64,000 bases of DNA from JASGTU01 sp963821815 (GCA_963821815.1 CAWGFG010000006.1:3720001-3784000); one strand, 5' to 3'. Numbered from the stretch's first letter, positions 9,654 to 19,639 are shown. Numbers and translations: made by a program. Notes: a model not told the origin generated them from the sequence alone.

Positions 9654-10751
9654 ATGCACAGAAAGATTCCATTTCTCCTATTGTTGATCCTGTTGATCTG
9701 TACTACTGCGCCCTGGAGCACGGCGGTTGCCCAGTCGCAAGATGGCAATTTGCGGGTTGCCGTGCATTTGGTTGATCCGTTTGTTACGCAAAAAGACGGT
9801 GAGTATACCGGCTTCTCGGTGGACCTGTGGAAAGCGTTAGCTGCGAAGCTCAACGTTTCCTATGAATGGGCGCCGGTGGCTTCCGTTCAGGAACAGATTG
9901 ATGCTGTGGAGCGGGGTGACGCGGACTTGGCCCTTGGCGCCATCACGATCAGTCATGACCGTGAAGAAGTGGTCGACTTCTCCTATCCCTACTTTCGAAG
10001 CGGTCTGCTGATCATGACGCCGTACCAGCACAACATGCCATTGCGAAGTCTCATGGATTTGGTGCGCGCCTTTTTCTCGCCGGTAATCATACAGCTGTTA
10101 GCACTTCTTCTTGGCGCAATGTTCGTTGTGGCGAACCTTGTCTGGCTTCTCGAACGCCATCGCAATGAAGATTTTAACAGTAACTATCTGAAGGGCCTCT
10201 GGGACGGTTTCTGGTGGGCGGCGGTAACTGTGTCCACCGTGGGCTATGGCGACAAAACGACGAAGGGCGCCTATGGACGGATTTTAAGCCTCGTCTGGAT
10301 ATTTGTCGGCCTCTTTTTGATCACCCAGTTTATGGCCGGCGTGACAGCTACATTGGCTGTGCAGCACCTGCACAATCAGATCGCCGACGTATCCGATCTG
10401 AAGAATCGCAAAGTCGTCACGGTCGCGGACACGACTTCCGCTGAATATTTGAAGCAACTACAGGTTCGGCCCACCACAGTTGATGCAATTGATGAGGCGT
10501 TTCGAATGCTGGAAGCTGGTCAAGCGGACGCCATCGTGTACGATGGTCCTGTGCTGCAACATTATGCCGCTACACATGAGGACAAAGACGTGATCGTTAC
10601 CGCTGAAGCGTTCCGCACAGAAATGTATGGGATCGCATTGCCTACCGACAGCCCATATCTGGAGCAAATTAACCTAGCTATACTTGCTATGATGGAGTCC
10701 GGCGAATATGATACCATTTACGCCAACTGGTTTGGTCAGCCGCCGCCGTGA
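9654..10751 (+). CDS. GluR0-like ligand-gated potassium channel (periplasmic binding domain split by a KcsA-type pore)
   Basis: Prokaryotic ionotropic glutamate receptor architecture: signal peptide (1-26, MHRKIP, hydrophobic core, AVAQ); S1 half of a type-3 solute-binding domain (about 32-125, with ITISHDREEVVDFSYPYF including the ligand-binding Arg103); M1 (about 143-165); pore loop with potassium filter TVGYGD (195-200); M2 (about 207-233); S2 half (about 245-360, with YDGP). Synechocystis GluR0 has the same order, similar length (about 400) and the same TVGYGD filter. I prefer ATG 9654 because it gives a clean signal peptide next to the -10 box; the frame is open to 9600. Ligand is probably an amino acid but cannot be read directly. 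Ends in TGA with no homologous continuation. Confidence 0.9.
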   Translation: MHRKIPFLLLLILLICTTAPWSTAVAQSQDGNLRVAVHLVDPFVTQKDGEYTGFSVDLWKALAAKLNVSYEWAPVASVQEQIDAVERGDADLALGAITISHDREEVVDFSYPYFRSGLLIMTPYQHNMPLRSLMDLVRAFFSPVIIQLLALLLGAMFVVANLVWLLERHRNEDFNSNYLKGLWDGFWWAAVTVSTVGYGDKTTKGAYGRILSLVWIFVGLFLITQFMAGVTATLAVQHLHNQIADVSDLKNRKVVTVADTTSAEYLKQLQVRPTTVDAIDEAFRMLEAGQADAIVYDGPVLQHYAATHEDKDVIVTAEAFRTEMYGIALPTDSPYLEQINLAILAMMESGEYDTIYANWFGQPPP

Positions 10752-10839
10752 TGTTGTCAATAGCTTACGATGGTGGTTCTGGATTGCTGCACTAAGCTGA
10801 ATTCGCCGCCGTGCAATATGTTATAGAAAGAGATAATCG

Positions 10840-12699
10840 ATGCCCGTTATCATTGGTGACCCGGTACCGCGTTCATTAGCAGAGTTGAATTTGACGCCGC
10901 GTGGCGCTGTGCATCGCAGCCCCGTTGAGTGGCGAGATCAGATATTCTACCAACTGCTGCCGGATCGCTTTAGTGACGGGCATGAAGACGAACGACCCTT
11001 GTATGATCCAGATAATCCCGATGAGTTCTGCGCCAAGGACAAGGCAGAGTGGATGGCTGCTGGCAATCGATTTGTGGGCGGCACGTTGCGTGGCGTTCAG
11101 AGCAAACTCGACTATCTGCAAGAGCTTGGCATCACAACGCTTTGGATAAACCCGCCGTGGAAACAGCGTATCGATCTGGAAACGTATCACGGCTATGGCA
11201 TTCAGAACTTCCTGGATATCGACCCCCGTTTCGGCACGCGACAGGATCTGCGCGATCTAGTGGATGCTGCACACGAGCGCGGTATGTACGTCATTCTGGA
11301 TGTCATCTACAATCATAGCGGCAACAACTTCTTCTACAAGGATGAGCAAACAGGTCTGCCGCGAGAGACTGTCCCCTATCGTTTCTCGCCACCTTATGAG
11401 ATCCACGGATGGCGCTCATCCACTGGTGAGAGCATCCAACCGCCGCTGGGGATCGAGGACGGGGTTTGGCCAGAGAATCTGCAGAATCCGGACTTCTACA
11501 CTCGCGCCGGCGAAATCGGCAAGTGGGGGCTGGACTACTGGGAAGATGCCCTGCATCCCGATGTGGAGTTCCGTCGCGGCGATTTCTATGACCTGAAAGA
11601 CTTCAACTTGGAGCGATACGACGTCACCATGGCGCTGGCTCGCATCTACATGTATTGGATTGCGGTCAGCGATTGTGACGGCTTCCGTGTCGACGCAGTC
11701 AAGCATGTCTCGGTAGAGCAATCGCATCTTTTCTGCTCCGCGATACACGAGTACGCACAGTCCATCGGCAAGGATAACTTCTTCATCACCGGGGAGATTA
11801 CCGAAGGCCGCATTGCCCCAAGCTACATCGACTACTTCGGCCGCAATCTCGATGCCGTGCTCGGAATTGTCGCTTACCCCAACCGGCTTTCGGATCTGGT
11901 GAAGGGGCTCGATCATCCAGATAGTTTCTTCGCGCTCTATCAGCAGGAAGCATTGGGCGCCACTTATCGGCAGATGGGCCGCTTCGTTGTGCACGTAGTG
12001 GATGATCATGATATGTCGTCCCGCTCGTACAAAGCTCGATTCGCTGCGGATTCTAAGGCGCCTAACCTGTACTGGCAGGTGGCGGACGCTGTTGCCATGC
12101 AGCTTACTATGCCCGGTATCCCGGCAATCTACTATGGTACCGAGCAGGCGCTAGACGGCTCTGAAGCGTATCACGATTTCGATATCGAGCCGCGGCGCTT
12201 CGCCGAAGATCGCTATGTTCGCGAGGCGATGTTCGGCGGCGATTTCGGCGCTTTTGGCACAGCGGGTTGTCATTTCTTCGATACCCATCATCCCACTTTC
12301 GTGCGCATCGCAGCCATCACCCGCTTGCGCAATGGCGACGACATTATTGGCAAGACGTTGCGTCGCGGACGGCTCTACGTGCGTGATGTGAGCTTTGACG
12401 GTCTGCCGTTCGGTCTACATGGCCCTGGCGAAATTGTCGGCTGGAGTCAGATACTTTTCGACACGGAGCTGTTGATGGCGTTGAACACGCACAGCGCCTC
12501 CACACGCAATGCCGCAGTGACGGTGGATGCGAATCTGCATCCGCCAGGCTCGTCAATGCACATCCTGTATGACAGCAGTTGGACGGAGGATGAACTGCGC
12601 AATCCGCCCACTGATCTGACTGTACCCGTCCATGAGCAGGAAGAGCGAGCCGTCGTATCTCTCGAGCTGCCGCCGTCGGGTATGGTCATCCTAGGGTAA
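10840..12699 (+). CDS. GH13 alpha-amylase-family glycosidase
   Basis: 619-residue alpha-glucan-active enzyme. The (beta/alpha)8 barrel starts near residue 35 (IFYQLLPDRFSDG). The four GH13 signature regions are present: LDVIYNHSG, GFRVDAVKH with nucleophile Asp285, FITGEI with acid/base Glu319, and VVDDHDM with transition-state Asp391. A C-terminal beta domain follows. There is no signal peptide, so it is cytoplasmic and probably acts on imported maltodextrin, trehalose-type or glycogen-derived oligosaccharides. Exact specificity is not decidable. It lies 88 nt after the channel gene and 54 nt before the SDR on the same strand. Confidence 0.9.
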   Translation: MPVIIGDPVPRSLAELNLTPRGAVHRSPVEWRDQIFYQLLPDRFSDGHEDERPLYDPDNPDEFCAKDKAEWMAAGNRFVGGTLRGVQSKLDYLQELGITTLWINPPWKQRIDLETYHGYGIQNFLDIDPRFGTRQDLRDLVDAAHERGMYVILDVIYNHSGNNFFYKDEQTGLPRETVPYRFSPPYEIHGWRSSTGESIQPPLGIEDGVWPENLQNPDFYTRAGEIGKWGLDYWEDALHPDVEFRRGDFYDLKDFNLERYDVTMALARIYMYWIAVSDCDGFRVDAVKHVSVEQSHLFCSAIHEYAQSIGKDNFFITGEITEGRIAPSYIDYFGRNLDAVLGIVAYPNRLSDLVKGLDHPDSFFALYQQEALGATYRQMGRFVVHVVDDHDMSSRSYKARFAADSKAPNLYWQVADAVAMQLTMPGIPAIYYGTEQALDGSEAYHDFDIEPRRFAEDRYVREAMFGGDFGAFGTAGCHFFDTHHPTFVRIAAITRLRNGDDIIGKTLRRGRLYVRDVSFDGLPFGLHGPGEIVGWSQILFDTELLMALNTHSASTRNAAVTVDANLHPPGSSMHILYDSSWTEDELRNPPTDLTVPVHEQEERAVVSLELPPSGMVILG

Positions 12700-12753
12700 C
12701 GAGACCCGGGAGGGACCGCGTCAGCAACCCACGAACAGAACTTAAGGGGCAAT

Positions 12754-13590
12754 ATGACACAAGAATTAACAGGCAACGTCGCTGTCGTTACAGGCGCTGG
12801 CAGCGGAATCGGACGCGCCATAGCAGTGGCCTTTGCCGGCGCAGGAATTAAGGTCGCATTAGGCGGACGCCGGCGAGATAAACTGGATGAGACTGCCAGC
12901 CTGATTAGGCAGAAAGGCGGCGAATCGTTGATCACGCCGGTCGATGTCACCGACCCTATTTTGGTGTCGGCGATGGTGGATCGCGTACTGGATCGATACG
13001 GTCAGATCGATGTGCTTTGCAATAACGCCGGACTTATGAGCGATATCGGCCCGCTGTGGGACGTCGACTTGGAACGCTGGTGGGCAGCCGTGGAGGTTAA
13101 TCTTCGCGGGACCATGATCTGCACGAACGCAGTGTTACCCCACATGATGGAGCGCGATTCGGGCATCATCATCAACATGAGCGGTGGCGGTTCGACATCA
13201 CCATTGCCAGGCGTGTCCGGCTATGGCTGCTCCAAAGCGGCGGTACTGCGCCTCACCGACACGCTGGCTGCAGAGTTGGCTAAGGTCGGTTCAGCCGTCA
13301 AGGTCTATGCCGTGGACCCGGGTTTTAATCCCACAGAGATGACCTACGGAGTGGCTCAGCACGAGAACGCGCGTGAATGGACGCCGTTCGTCCATCAGCG
13401 GCTGTCCACAGGCGAGGGTCACCAGCCCGAGGAATGTGCGAATATGTCGCTGGAACTGGTGCGGTTGGCGCCGGATGTACTGTGTGGACGCACTATCATA
13501 GTGGGCGATGACATCCAGTGCATGGCAAACCGCGGCGCAGAAATCAAGGAGGGTGATCTGCGAACCTTGCGCTTACGACCGCTGGCTTAA
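12754..13590 (+). CDS. short-chain dehydrogenase/reductase
   Basis: 278-residue classical SDR using NAD(P)H. Cofactor motif TGAGSGIG (13-20), NNAG (90-93) and active-site Tyr157-x-x-x-Lys161 (YGCSK) are present, with Ser residues in SGGGS upstream. ATG 12754 has AAGGGG just upstream. GGRRRDK after beta-2 carries basic residues and suggests NADPH preference (inference). Substrate unknown. It probably shares a transcript with the GH13 gene 54 nt upstream. Confidence 0.88.
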   Translation: MTQELTGNVAVVTGAGSGIGRAIAVAFAGAGIKVALGGRRRDKLDETASLIRQKGGESLITPVDVTDPILVSAMVDRVLDRYGQIDVLCNNAGLMSDIGPLWDVDLERWWAAVEVNLRGTMICTNAVLPHMMERDSGIIINMSGGGSTSPLPGVSGYGCSKAAVLRLTDTLAAELAKVGSAVKVYAVDPGFNPTEMTYGVAQHENAREWTPFVHQRLSTGEGHQPEECANMSLELVRLAPDVLCGRTIIVGDDIQCMANRGAEIKEGDLRTLRLRPLA

Positions 13591-13717
13591 TTATGACCAA
13601 TTGACACGGTGCAGAGGCGGCAAGGCGTGTTATGTTCAGTCAATGGTTTGACATAAGCATGTACCTGTATATACGGTAGAGATACGCTGCGAGAGCCACA
13701 GAAAGCTTCAACAGGCT

Positions 13718-14758
13718 ATGTTCGTACAGGAATCCAAGCAGATAGCAACAGAATGGGTGGAGGCTGAGGGCAAATACACGCCAGGCTTCTCCGGTGCATT
13801 TTTCCACGGGTCGGTGAACTGGCTGCACGACGAAGACCAGCTAGCACCCACGTCCGATCTGGACATTATGCTCGTGCTGGAAGACGAACACCCGCCGACA
13901 AAACCGGGCAAGTTTGTCTATCGAGGACAGCTTCTGGAGATTTCCTATATACCGGCAAGCGCACTGACCACGCCGCAACAGGTCCTGGGCGAGTACAATC
14001 TGGCGGGCAGTTTTCACACACTGAGCGTCATTGCTGACCCTACAGGCAAGCTTACGGAGCTTCAACGGGCGGTTGCCGCCGAATACGCACATGAGGAGTG
14101 GGTGCGTACACGCGCTTGGCAGGCTCGGGACAAGGTTATCGATCGCCTCGGTTCAATTGCGCGACCCGCACCATTCCATGAACACGTCATGAACTGGCTC
14201 TTCGGCACGGGCGTGATGACGCACGTACTGCTGGTCGCAGGTCTGCGCAATCCGACTGTGCGTCTGCGTTACATGGCGGTTCGCGATCTCTTGCTGGATT
14301 ATGACCGGCTCGATTACCACGAAACATTGTTGGCTGCGCTTGGCTGCGCCAACCTGTCTCAGCCTACTGTGGATGCTCACATGGACCGACTAGCCATAGC
14401 CTACGATGCGGCTGCAGAGGTCATTCGAACGCCATTTTTCTTTTCTACTGACTTTGAGCCCTTGTCGCGACCTATCGCCATCGACGGTAGTCGCGAGTTG
14501 ATTCAGCAGGGATACCATCGGGAAGCTATCTTCTGGATGGCAGCAACATATAGTCGTTGCATGATGGTCTTTCATGCCGATGCGCCACGGTTGCTGGACC
14601 AATATGATCCCGCCTATCTTGCCTTGTTAACCGACCTTGGCGTTGAGTCCAATGCGCCGCTTGCGGCGCGTGCCGCTGAAACGACCGGTATGCTTGAAAA
14701 GTTATGGCAAGTATCAGGTATGATTATGCAAAGTAACGAGGCCATTGTCCGCCACTAG
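13718..14758 (+). CDS. nucleotidyltransferase-fold protein (MNT/KNTase-like)
   Basis: 346 residues. The N-terminal nucleotidyltransferase core shows HGS (30-32) followed by SDLDIML with the metal-binding pair Asp47-x-Asp49, the Gly-Ser plus DxD pattern of the polymerase-beta superfamily. The helical C-terminal 200 residues may bind the acceptor. Similar stand-alone proteins include aminoglycoside nucleotidyltransferases and housekeeping proteins of unknown role; nothing here proves antibiotic modification. Its TAG stop is separated by one base from the stop of the convergent amidase. Confidence 0.65.
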   Translation: MFVQESKQIATEWVEAEGKYTPGFSGAFFHGSVNWLHDEDQLAPTSDLDIMLVLEDEHPPTKPGKFVYRGQLLEISYIPASALTTPQQVLGEYNLAGSFHTLSVIADPTGKLTELQRAVAAEYAHEEWVRTRAWQARDKVIDRLGSIARPAPFHEHVMNWLFGTGVMTHVLLVAGLRNPTVRLRYMAVRDLLLDYDRLDYHETLLAALGCANLSQPTVDAHMDRLAIAYDAAAEVIRTPFFFSTDFEPLSRPIAIDGSRELIQQGYHREAIFWMAATYSRCMMVFHADAPRLLDQYDPAYLALLTDLGVESNAPLAARAAETTGMLEKLWQVSGMIMQSNEAIVRH

Positions 14759-14759
14759 C

Positions 14760-16340
14760 TTATTTCGCTAGTGCGCTTGGATGGTTCGGGTAACTGTCCG
14801 TCCGACGCGCTTGCAGCTCTATGGCTTGCATGACTGATAGCACAATATCGTCGCGCCAGTGTCTGGCAGCAACCTGCACGCCGACCGGCAATCCGGTGCT
14901 GTGCAGTTCCACCCGTCGCGCAGTCCTCACGGCTTGGTCCTTGCTGACTGCTCTATCGCTCTCTTCTCCGGGCTGAACACTACTGGTGGTGACGACGCCC
15001 ACTGGCGAACCCAAGACACTGTAGATCAGTCCATAGCTGCCTGCCGGAATGAGATCATCCGTGCTCTCATGCAGTGGGGCTGGCACAGCGAATGGCGGAG
15101 ACAGTATCGCGTCAAGGTTGGCTTCGTCCATCATCTGGTGGAAATTTGCACGGTAGACGCTGCGCGCCTGTACGAGATCCCAGTAGCTTGCCGCCGATCG
15201 TGGTCCTGCATGTGCAATGAGATCGGCCATGTACGCATTTCCTCGTCGGTGCATGATAGACGCGGCTACGCCTCGCAGGGGTGCAGGTATCTTTGATCCC
15301 TGAATGCTACCACGCAGACCGGGCAAAGCTCTGTCCTTACCTAACAGCTTAGTTACATGAGAAGAACCGTCCGCCGAAAAGACGCCGACGAAGATGTGCA
15401 TGCCTTCCTCGGTATCCGGTGATGCTACCTCCACGATTTTGGCTCCGGCGTTCTGCAGCCATGCGGCTGCTTCTTGCACGGCTCGTCGTATGGAAGGCGC
15501 TGCGGGAAAGTAGCCGCTGTCTGTGTAGTAGCCGATCCGCAGCGAGGATATGTCAACTGGGTCAAGCTTCATCGGCGCAAGCGGCGGCGGCTGATTCTTT
15601 TGTGGCGTTGCGGACGAAAGCACCGATATAGCGAGCGCAAGGTCTTCGACGCGACGGGCAATTGGGCCCGGCTGCGGGCGAATTGTCTCCTGCCCGATCC
15701 TGAATATGTCAAGAGGGGTGTCCTCATTGGTGAGTCTGCCTGAGGTAGGCTTGAAGCCGTGCACGCCGCAGAAGAATGCCGGGAAGCGAATGCTGCCGCC
15801 AAGATCGCTGGCTAGTCCCAGCGGTGAGCCGCCAGCAGCAATAATGGCTGCTTCACCGCCACTGCTGCCACCGGGCGTTCTCGACAGGTCCCACGGGTTA
15901 TTGGCTCGCCCGTACACTGGATTGTCACACTCCCAGCCGCCCAGCGCCTGCATCACGTTGGTTTTACCCAATATTATCGCGCCTGCATCTCGCAGTGCGG
16001 TAACCATGGGTCCCTCCGACTGGTAGATATTTCCCTTTGCCCCCGTGTAACCGCCGGTCGTTGGCGTGCTGCGAACACGGAATTGTTCCTTGATGGTGAT
16101 AGGTACGCCGTGCAGCGGACCTAAGTCAGCGCCGCGACTTCGCAGGTCATCAGCAGCGTCCGCGGCTGCCATCGCTTGCTCGAATAGGCGAATGGGCACG
16201 GCGTTGAGCAGCGAGTCAACATCCTCAATGCGCGCAATCAGCGCTTCGACCACGTCGTGTGAGGACGCCTCACCGGTGCGAATTAACTCGGCAAGCCGCG
16301 CCGCGCCTAGCTCAATACCGTCATCAATAATAGTTGACAT
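14760..16340 (-). CDS. amidase (amidase-signature family)
   Basis: 526-residue Ser-cisSer-Lys hydrolase. Lys84 (GVPITIKEQF), cis-Ser158 (TPGGSSGGEAA) and nucleophile Ser182 (SDLGGSIRFP) are all present, so it should be active. The family includes amide hydrolases, aryl-acylamidases and GatA; GatB/C neighbours are absent, so a catabolic amidase is more likely. ATG 16340 is preceded by AGGAAAG. No signal peptide. Confidence 0.9.
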   Translation of the reverse strand: MSTIIDDGIELGAARLAELIRTGEASSHDVVEALIARIEDVDSLLNAVPIRLFEQAMAAADAADDLRSRGADLGPLHGVPITIKEQFRVRSTPTTGGYTGAKGNIYQSEGPMVTALRDAGAIILGKTNVMQALGGWECDNPVYGRANNPWDLSRTPGGSSGGEAAIIAAGGSPLGLASDLGGSIRFPAFFCGVHGFKPTSGRLTNEDTPLDIFRIGQETIRPQPGPIARRVEDLALAISVLSSATPQKNQPPPLAPMKLDPVDISSLRIGYYTDSGYFPAAPSIRRAVQEAAAWLQNAGAKIVEVASPDTEEGMHIFVGVFSADGSSHVTKLLGKDRALPGLRGSIQGSKIPAPLRGVAASIMHRRGNAYMADLIAHAGPRSAASYWDLVQARSVYRANFHQMMDEANLDAILSPPFAVPAPLHESTDDLIPAGSYGLIYSVLGSPVGVVTTSSVQPGEESDRAVSKDQAVRTARRVELHSTGLPVGVQVAARHWRDDIVLSVMQAIELQARRTDSYPNHPSALAK

Positions 16341-16676
16341 ATAATTCTTTCCTGTGTCCGAAAAACGCAGTATTGGTTAAGCTAACTACTTCTGTTCAAC
16401 CGGCGCCTACAAACGCCAACACCAAGATGCACATGCCGCATCCCATGTTCTCTCCGTCGCGTACACGGATGGAATAGCGACGGTTGGCGAACCTAATCCG
16501 TACCGCTTCTCGATTCGGTACACGTCAGTCCAAGGACTTCGCAGGCAGATGTTTTCTTCAACTGAAGGCGGATTCTCTGTAATGGTAAACGCACATGTGT
16601 GCATATTTGGTGGTACGCCTATTCTCGTTATGTTGATACATGTACGGTCGGAAGAGGTGACCTGAAGACCTAAGGA
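16341..16676. other. gene-free region
   Basis: About 335 bp between the amidase start and the GH13 stop. Short open frames exist, but none has a ribosome binding site or recognisable sequence. Confidence 0.4.
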
Positions 16677-18590
16677 TTAGGTGTTGAGCAATTGAAGAAC
16701 GCATCCAGAGTAAGGCGGTAAAGTAACCGTCGACGCTTGTTGGTCGAAGGATATGACGTCACTTGTTGCCAATACCATGAACGCCTCCCCCTGAATCTGA
16801 CCCAATAGGTCAAGTATCACCGTCTGTTGTCCGCTGTGGAGAAGAATAACATAAACGCCTATGGAATAGACATAAGTATCACGCTCGTCGTCGACTTGCA
16901 AACTATTCCGTTCTCCGCGCCAGACGTCTTCACCGGCTCGTCGCAAGGCGATCAGCTTACTATAGTACGTCAACAAATCACGGTTCTGTTGATCACCCCA
17001 CAACATAGGCAGCCGCGATTCCTCCAGCGGATCAGCCGGATGCATCTGGCTCAAACCGACTTCAGTTCCGTAGTAGATGATGGGCGGATCCGGTAGTGTG
17101 AACTGACACAGCGCCGCCAGCTTGAGTCGCCGCACGTCATTATCCACACTGTATAAGAACCGGTTCATGTCGTGGTTGTCCAGGAAGCTGGGTAGCGCAA
17201 GCCCATCCCCAAAGAAGGCAAAGTGTCGTCGCAAGTAGCTGTCTAGTTCCGAAACAGTCAAGGTGTCGAAGGCGAAGTACTTGCGCAACACTTCGAGCAA
17301 GCCGAAGTCCAGCACGCCGTCCATGCGCCCTGTGTAGCTGCGGCTGTATTCCGGTGTGTCGGTCACTTCGCCGAACATGACGCTGTCCGGCTTCGTCCCT
17401 CGTGTGGCGCGGCGGAATGCAGACCAAAACGCATGCGTTGCGCCATGCGCATGATCCAGCCGAAAGCCGTCTGCTCCACGCTCTAGCCATGCGCAAGCGT
17501 TGTCGATAAGATAGGCGCGGGCGCTCGGGTCATCTGTAACCAAACGCGGCATGGTACGCACGCCAAGAAAATTGTCATAGTCGTCCGGCCAGGCGCGAAA
17601 GTGAAACCAGGAAGACGTTTCTGCATCCTGCGACTGTTGTGCGGCCAAGAAAGCCGGATGTTCATTGGAGATGTGGTTGGCTACGTAGTCCAGTACGATA
17701 CGGATGCCACGTTCATGGGCTGCGTGCACCAGTTGCTCAAACTCGCCAAGATCACCCAGGCGCGGTTCCACCGTGCTGTAGTCGGTGGCGTCGTATCCAT
17801 GATGGCTGGGCGCGGGAAAGATCGGCGAGAGCCAGAGACAGTCGACGCCGAGATCGGACAGGTAGTCGAGCTTGCCGCGTACACCCGCTAGCGTACCGCC
17901 GTAGAAACCGCTTCGATTCTTCGGGTGGGCGAACTCTTTACCGGGATCGGGCGCGAAACGGTCTACGAAGATCTGATAGATGACCGCGTTCCGCAGCCAG
18001 TCAGCCACCGGTTGCTCGTCGACCACATAAGCATAGACGCGCGGCGCCACCAGACGACTTCTCGTCTCCCACGTCATGCGCAAGGCTGCCTTATCCGCTT
18101 CTGTGACCTGCTCCGATGGCGGCGGCATATGCGGACAGCGAATCACGTTGCCGGCGGCATTCGTGGCAGAGATGCTATAACGCACTTCCGTATCGTTGGC
18201 TTGTCCGGGGATCGCGCCTTCCCATCGTTCAAAATAGGACCAAGTCAACGTGTCCCAGTTGATACGCGTGCGATGCATAGCCACACTGGAGGTCGTTGCG
18301 CTGTCCGGAATTGGATCCGTACCGTCCACTGTGTAGTGCAGTGTAGCGTCGGTAATCGTCACATGCGAGCCGGCCTGTGCGGTGACGGTCACGGCCTGCC
18401 CAGGTGTCGGGTCGGCAGGGCGCAGGTGAGGGATATGATAGAAACCCTCCTTCTCCAACCGTGCCCGGGCGACTCGGCCTGCCATCGTGGAGAGATGGCC
18501 GAATACGAATTCAGGTACACTGTCTTCGTTGGAAATCGTCGGGTGTTCGATGGCGTCTGCCTCCAGAGTTCTGTCGGTTACTGGCGTCAA
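16677..18590 (-). CDS. GH13 alpha-glucan hydrolase with N-terminal beta-sandwich (neopullulanase/cyclomaltodextrinase-like)
   Basis: 637 residues. Residues about 55-165 are an immunoglobulin-like N-domain (ADPTPGQAVTVTAQAG, LHYTVDGTDP, VRYSISATNAAGN) resembling CBM34 or chitobiase C-terminal sandwiches. The GH13 barrel begins at VIYQIFVDRF, with VLDYVANH, nucleophile Asp379 in GFRLDHAHG, acid/base Glu408 in MFGEVTD and Asp474 in LDNHDMNR. A short C-terminal beta domain ends the protein. The likely start is TTG 18590, since residues before the first internal ATG (18485) look conserved (FVFGHLSTMAGR), but no ribosome site is visible. No signal peptide. Probably degrades cyclic or linear maltodextrins in the cytoplasm. 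Confidence 0.87.
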   Translation of the reverse strand: MTPVTDRTLEADAIEHPTISNEDSVPEFVFGHLSTMAGRVARARLEKEGFYHIPHLRPADPTPGQAVTVTAQAGSHVTITDATLHYTVDGTDPIPDSATTSSVAMHRTRINWDTLTWSYFERWEGAIPGQANDTEVRYSISATNAAGNVIRCPHMPPPSEQVTEADKAALRMTWETRSRLVAPRVYAYVVDEQPVADWLRNAVIYQIFVDRFAPDPGKEFAHPKNRSGFYGGTLAGVRGKLDYLSDLGVDCLWLSPIFPAPSHHGYDATDYSTVEPRLGDLGEFEQLVHAAHERGIRIVLDYVANHISNEHPAFLAAQQSQDAETSSWFHFRAWPDDYDNFLGVRTMPRLVTDDPSARAYLIDNACAWLERGADGFRLDHAHGATHAFWSAFRRATRGTKPDSVMFGEVTDTPEYSRSYTGRMDGVLDFGLLEVLRKYFAFDTLTVSELDSYLRRHFAFFGDGLALPSFLDNHDMNRFLYSVDNDVRRLKLAALCQFTLPDPPIIYYGTEVGLSQMHPADPLEESRLPMLWGDQQNRDLLTYYSKLIALRRAGEDVWRGERNSLQVDDERDTYVYSIGVYVILLHSGQQTVILDLLGQIQGEAFMVLATSDVISFDQQASTVTLPPYSGCVLQLLNT

Positions 18591-18706
18591 TTGTCTACAA
18601 CGCCGACGAGTTCTGCAAATAGCCTACATACCTGGCTCGTTCAATATATAAGGGCAAGCTACCACGCGCCTTGTTGATTTGACGAGGTCGGGGCGTGAGG
18701 TTGCTG

Positions 18707-18743
18707 TATAATGGGAAGACAGCCGACCCAAGCCAGATAGGAG
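18707..18743 (+). promoter_or_regulatory. -10 box and ribosome binding site of the DUF1349 gene
   Basis: Consensus TATAAT (18707-18712), then AGGAG (18739-18743) 7 nt before the ATG. The nearest -35-like hexamer, TTGACG (18679-18684), is 22 bp away, which is too far, so only the -10 is supported. Confidence 0.45.
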
Positions 18744-18750
18744 CAATCTC

Positions 18751-19368
18751 ATGCAAGTCACGCCATTCTTCACCGACTTCGACGCTGCCAATCCTCCGAG
18801 CGAGCTGCAATGGTACTGTGAGCCGGCGCATTGGCGTGTGGAGGACGGCTGTCTCGTTCTGCACACGGACGCTGAGACGGATTTCTGGCAGCGCACACAT
18901 TACGGCTTTCAGGCGGACAACGGTCATTTCTACTACACGGAAGCGACTGGCGATTTTACCGTGACCACACACGTGCGCTTTGCGCCTGCACATCAGTATG
19001 ACCAGGCTGGCCTTATGCTGCGGTTATCCGCCGACTGTTGGCTAAAGACTTCGGTGGAGTACGAGCCGGAGTTGCCCAACCGGCTTGGCGCAGTGGTAAC
19101 GAACCACGGCTATTCCGATTGGTCCACACAGGACGTAGGCGACGAGCTGACAGAGCTCAGCCTTCGCGTTCGCCGCGAAGGGCGCACCTACACGGTCGAG
19201 TATTCGCTGGACGAGGAATCCGACGAAGAGGCATACTGGTCGCAAATTCGGCAGGCAACGCTTCTGGACGACGATGGCGACGGTGCAGTCATGGCTGGCC
19301 TATACGCGTGCAGCCCCAAGGCGGCAGGCTTCACAGCCTGGTTCGACTATTTGCAAATTGCTCCATAA
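18751..19368 (+). CDS. DUF1349 concanavalin-like beta-sandwich protein
   Basis: 205-residue soluble protein of the DUF1349 (YesU-like) family, a concanavalin/lectin-like jelly roll. Supporting segments are the WYCEPAHWRVEDGCLVLHT opening, DFWQRTHYG, QAGLMLRL, WLKTSVEYE, AVVTNHGYSDWS and AGLYACSP, spaced as in the family. No signal peptide and no known catalytic residues; the fold suggests carbohydrate binding. It is divergent from the GH13 gene upstream, which fits a saccharide-related role (inference). The start is well set by AGGAG. Confidence 0.85.
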   Translation: MQVTPFFTDFDAANPPSELQWYCEPAHWRVEDGCLVLHTDAETDFWQRTHYGFQADNGHFYYTEATGDFTVTTHVRFAPAHQYDQAGLMLRLSADCWLKTSVEYEPELPNRLGAVVTNHGYSDWSTQDVGDELTELSLRVRREGRTYTVEYSLDEESDEEAYWSQIRQATLLDDDGDGAVMAGLYACSPKAAGFTAWFDYLQIAP

Positions 19369-19639
19369 TATACTCGTTAGGCAATTTGCTATAGCTGCTT
19401 GCGTCCGATTGTGTCGAGCGATTTAGCTCACCAGATAGCAAGCGCTTCTTACCGTAGCTTGTGTAGCCGTGCTAATCAAAGTCATGCGGCGTTCGCTATA
19501 AGCTAGGTGCACAATAGTATCGTCTCGCATGGGACACGATACGCTACAGCTACGCTATTCAGTAAGCGTTGGGGTTGGTCGAATTGAAACAGCCACAGCG
19601 CGATGAATTTACGCATCACGCCATGGCCGTTTGCGACGC

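Noticed and set aside
17925..18677. 250-codon open frame opposite the second GH13 gene
   Set aside because: Lies entirely across a well-supported GH13 coding region; composition (many Arg, His, Cys) is typical of a shadow frame.
18679..18712. TTGACG/TATAAT as a complete promoter for the DUF1349 gene
   Set aside because: The spacer is 22 bp, too long for a sigma-70 promoter; only the -10 was kept.
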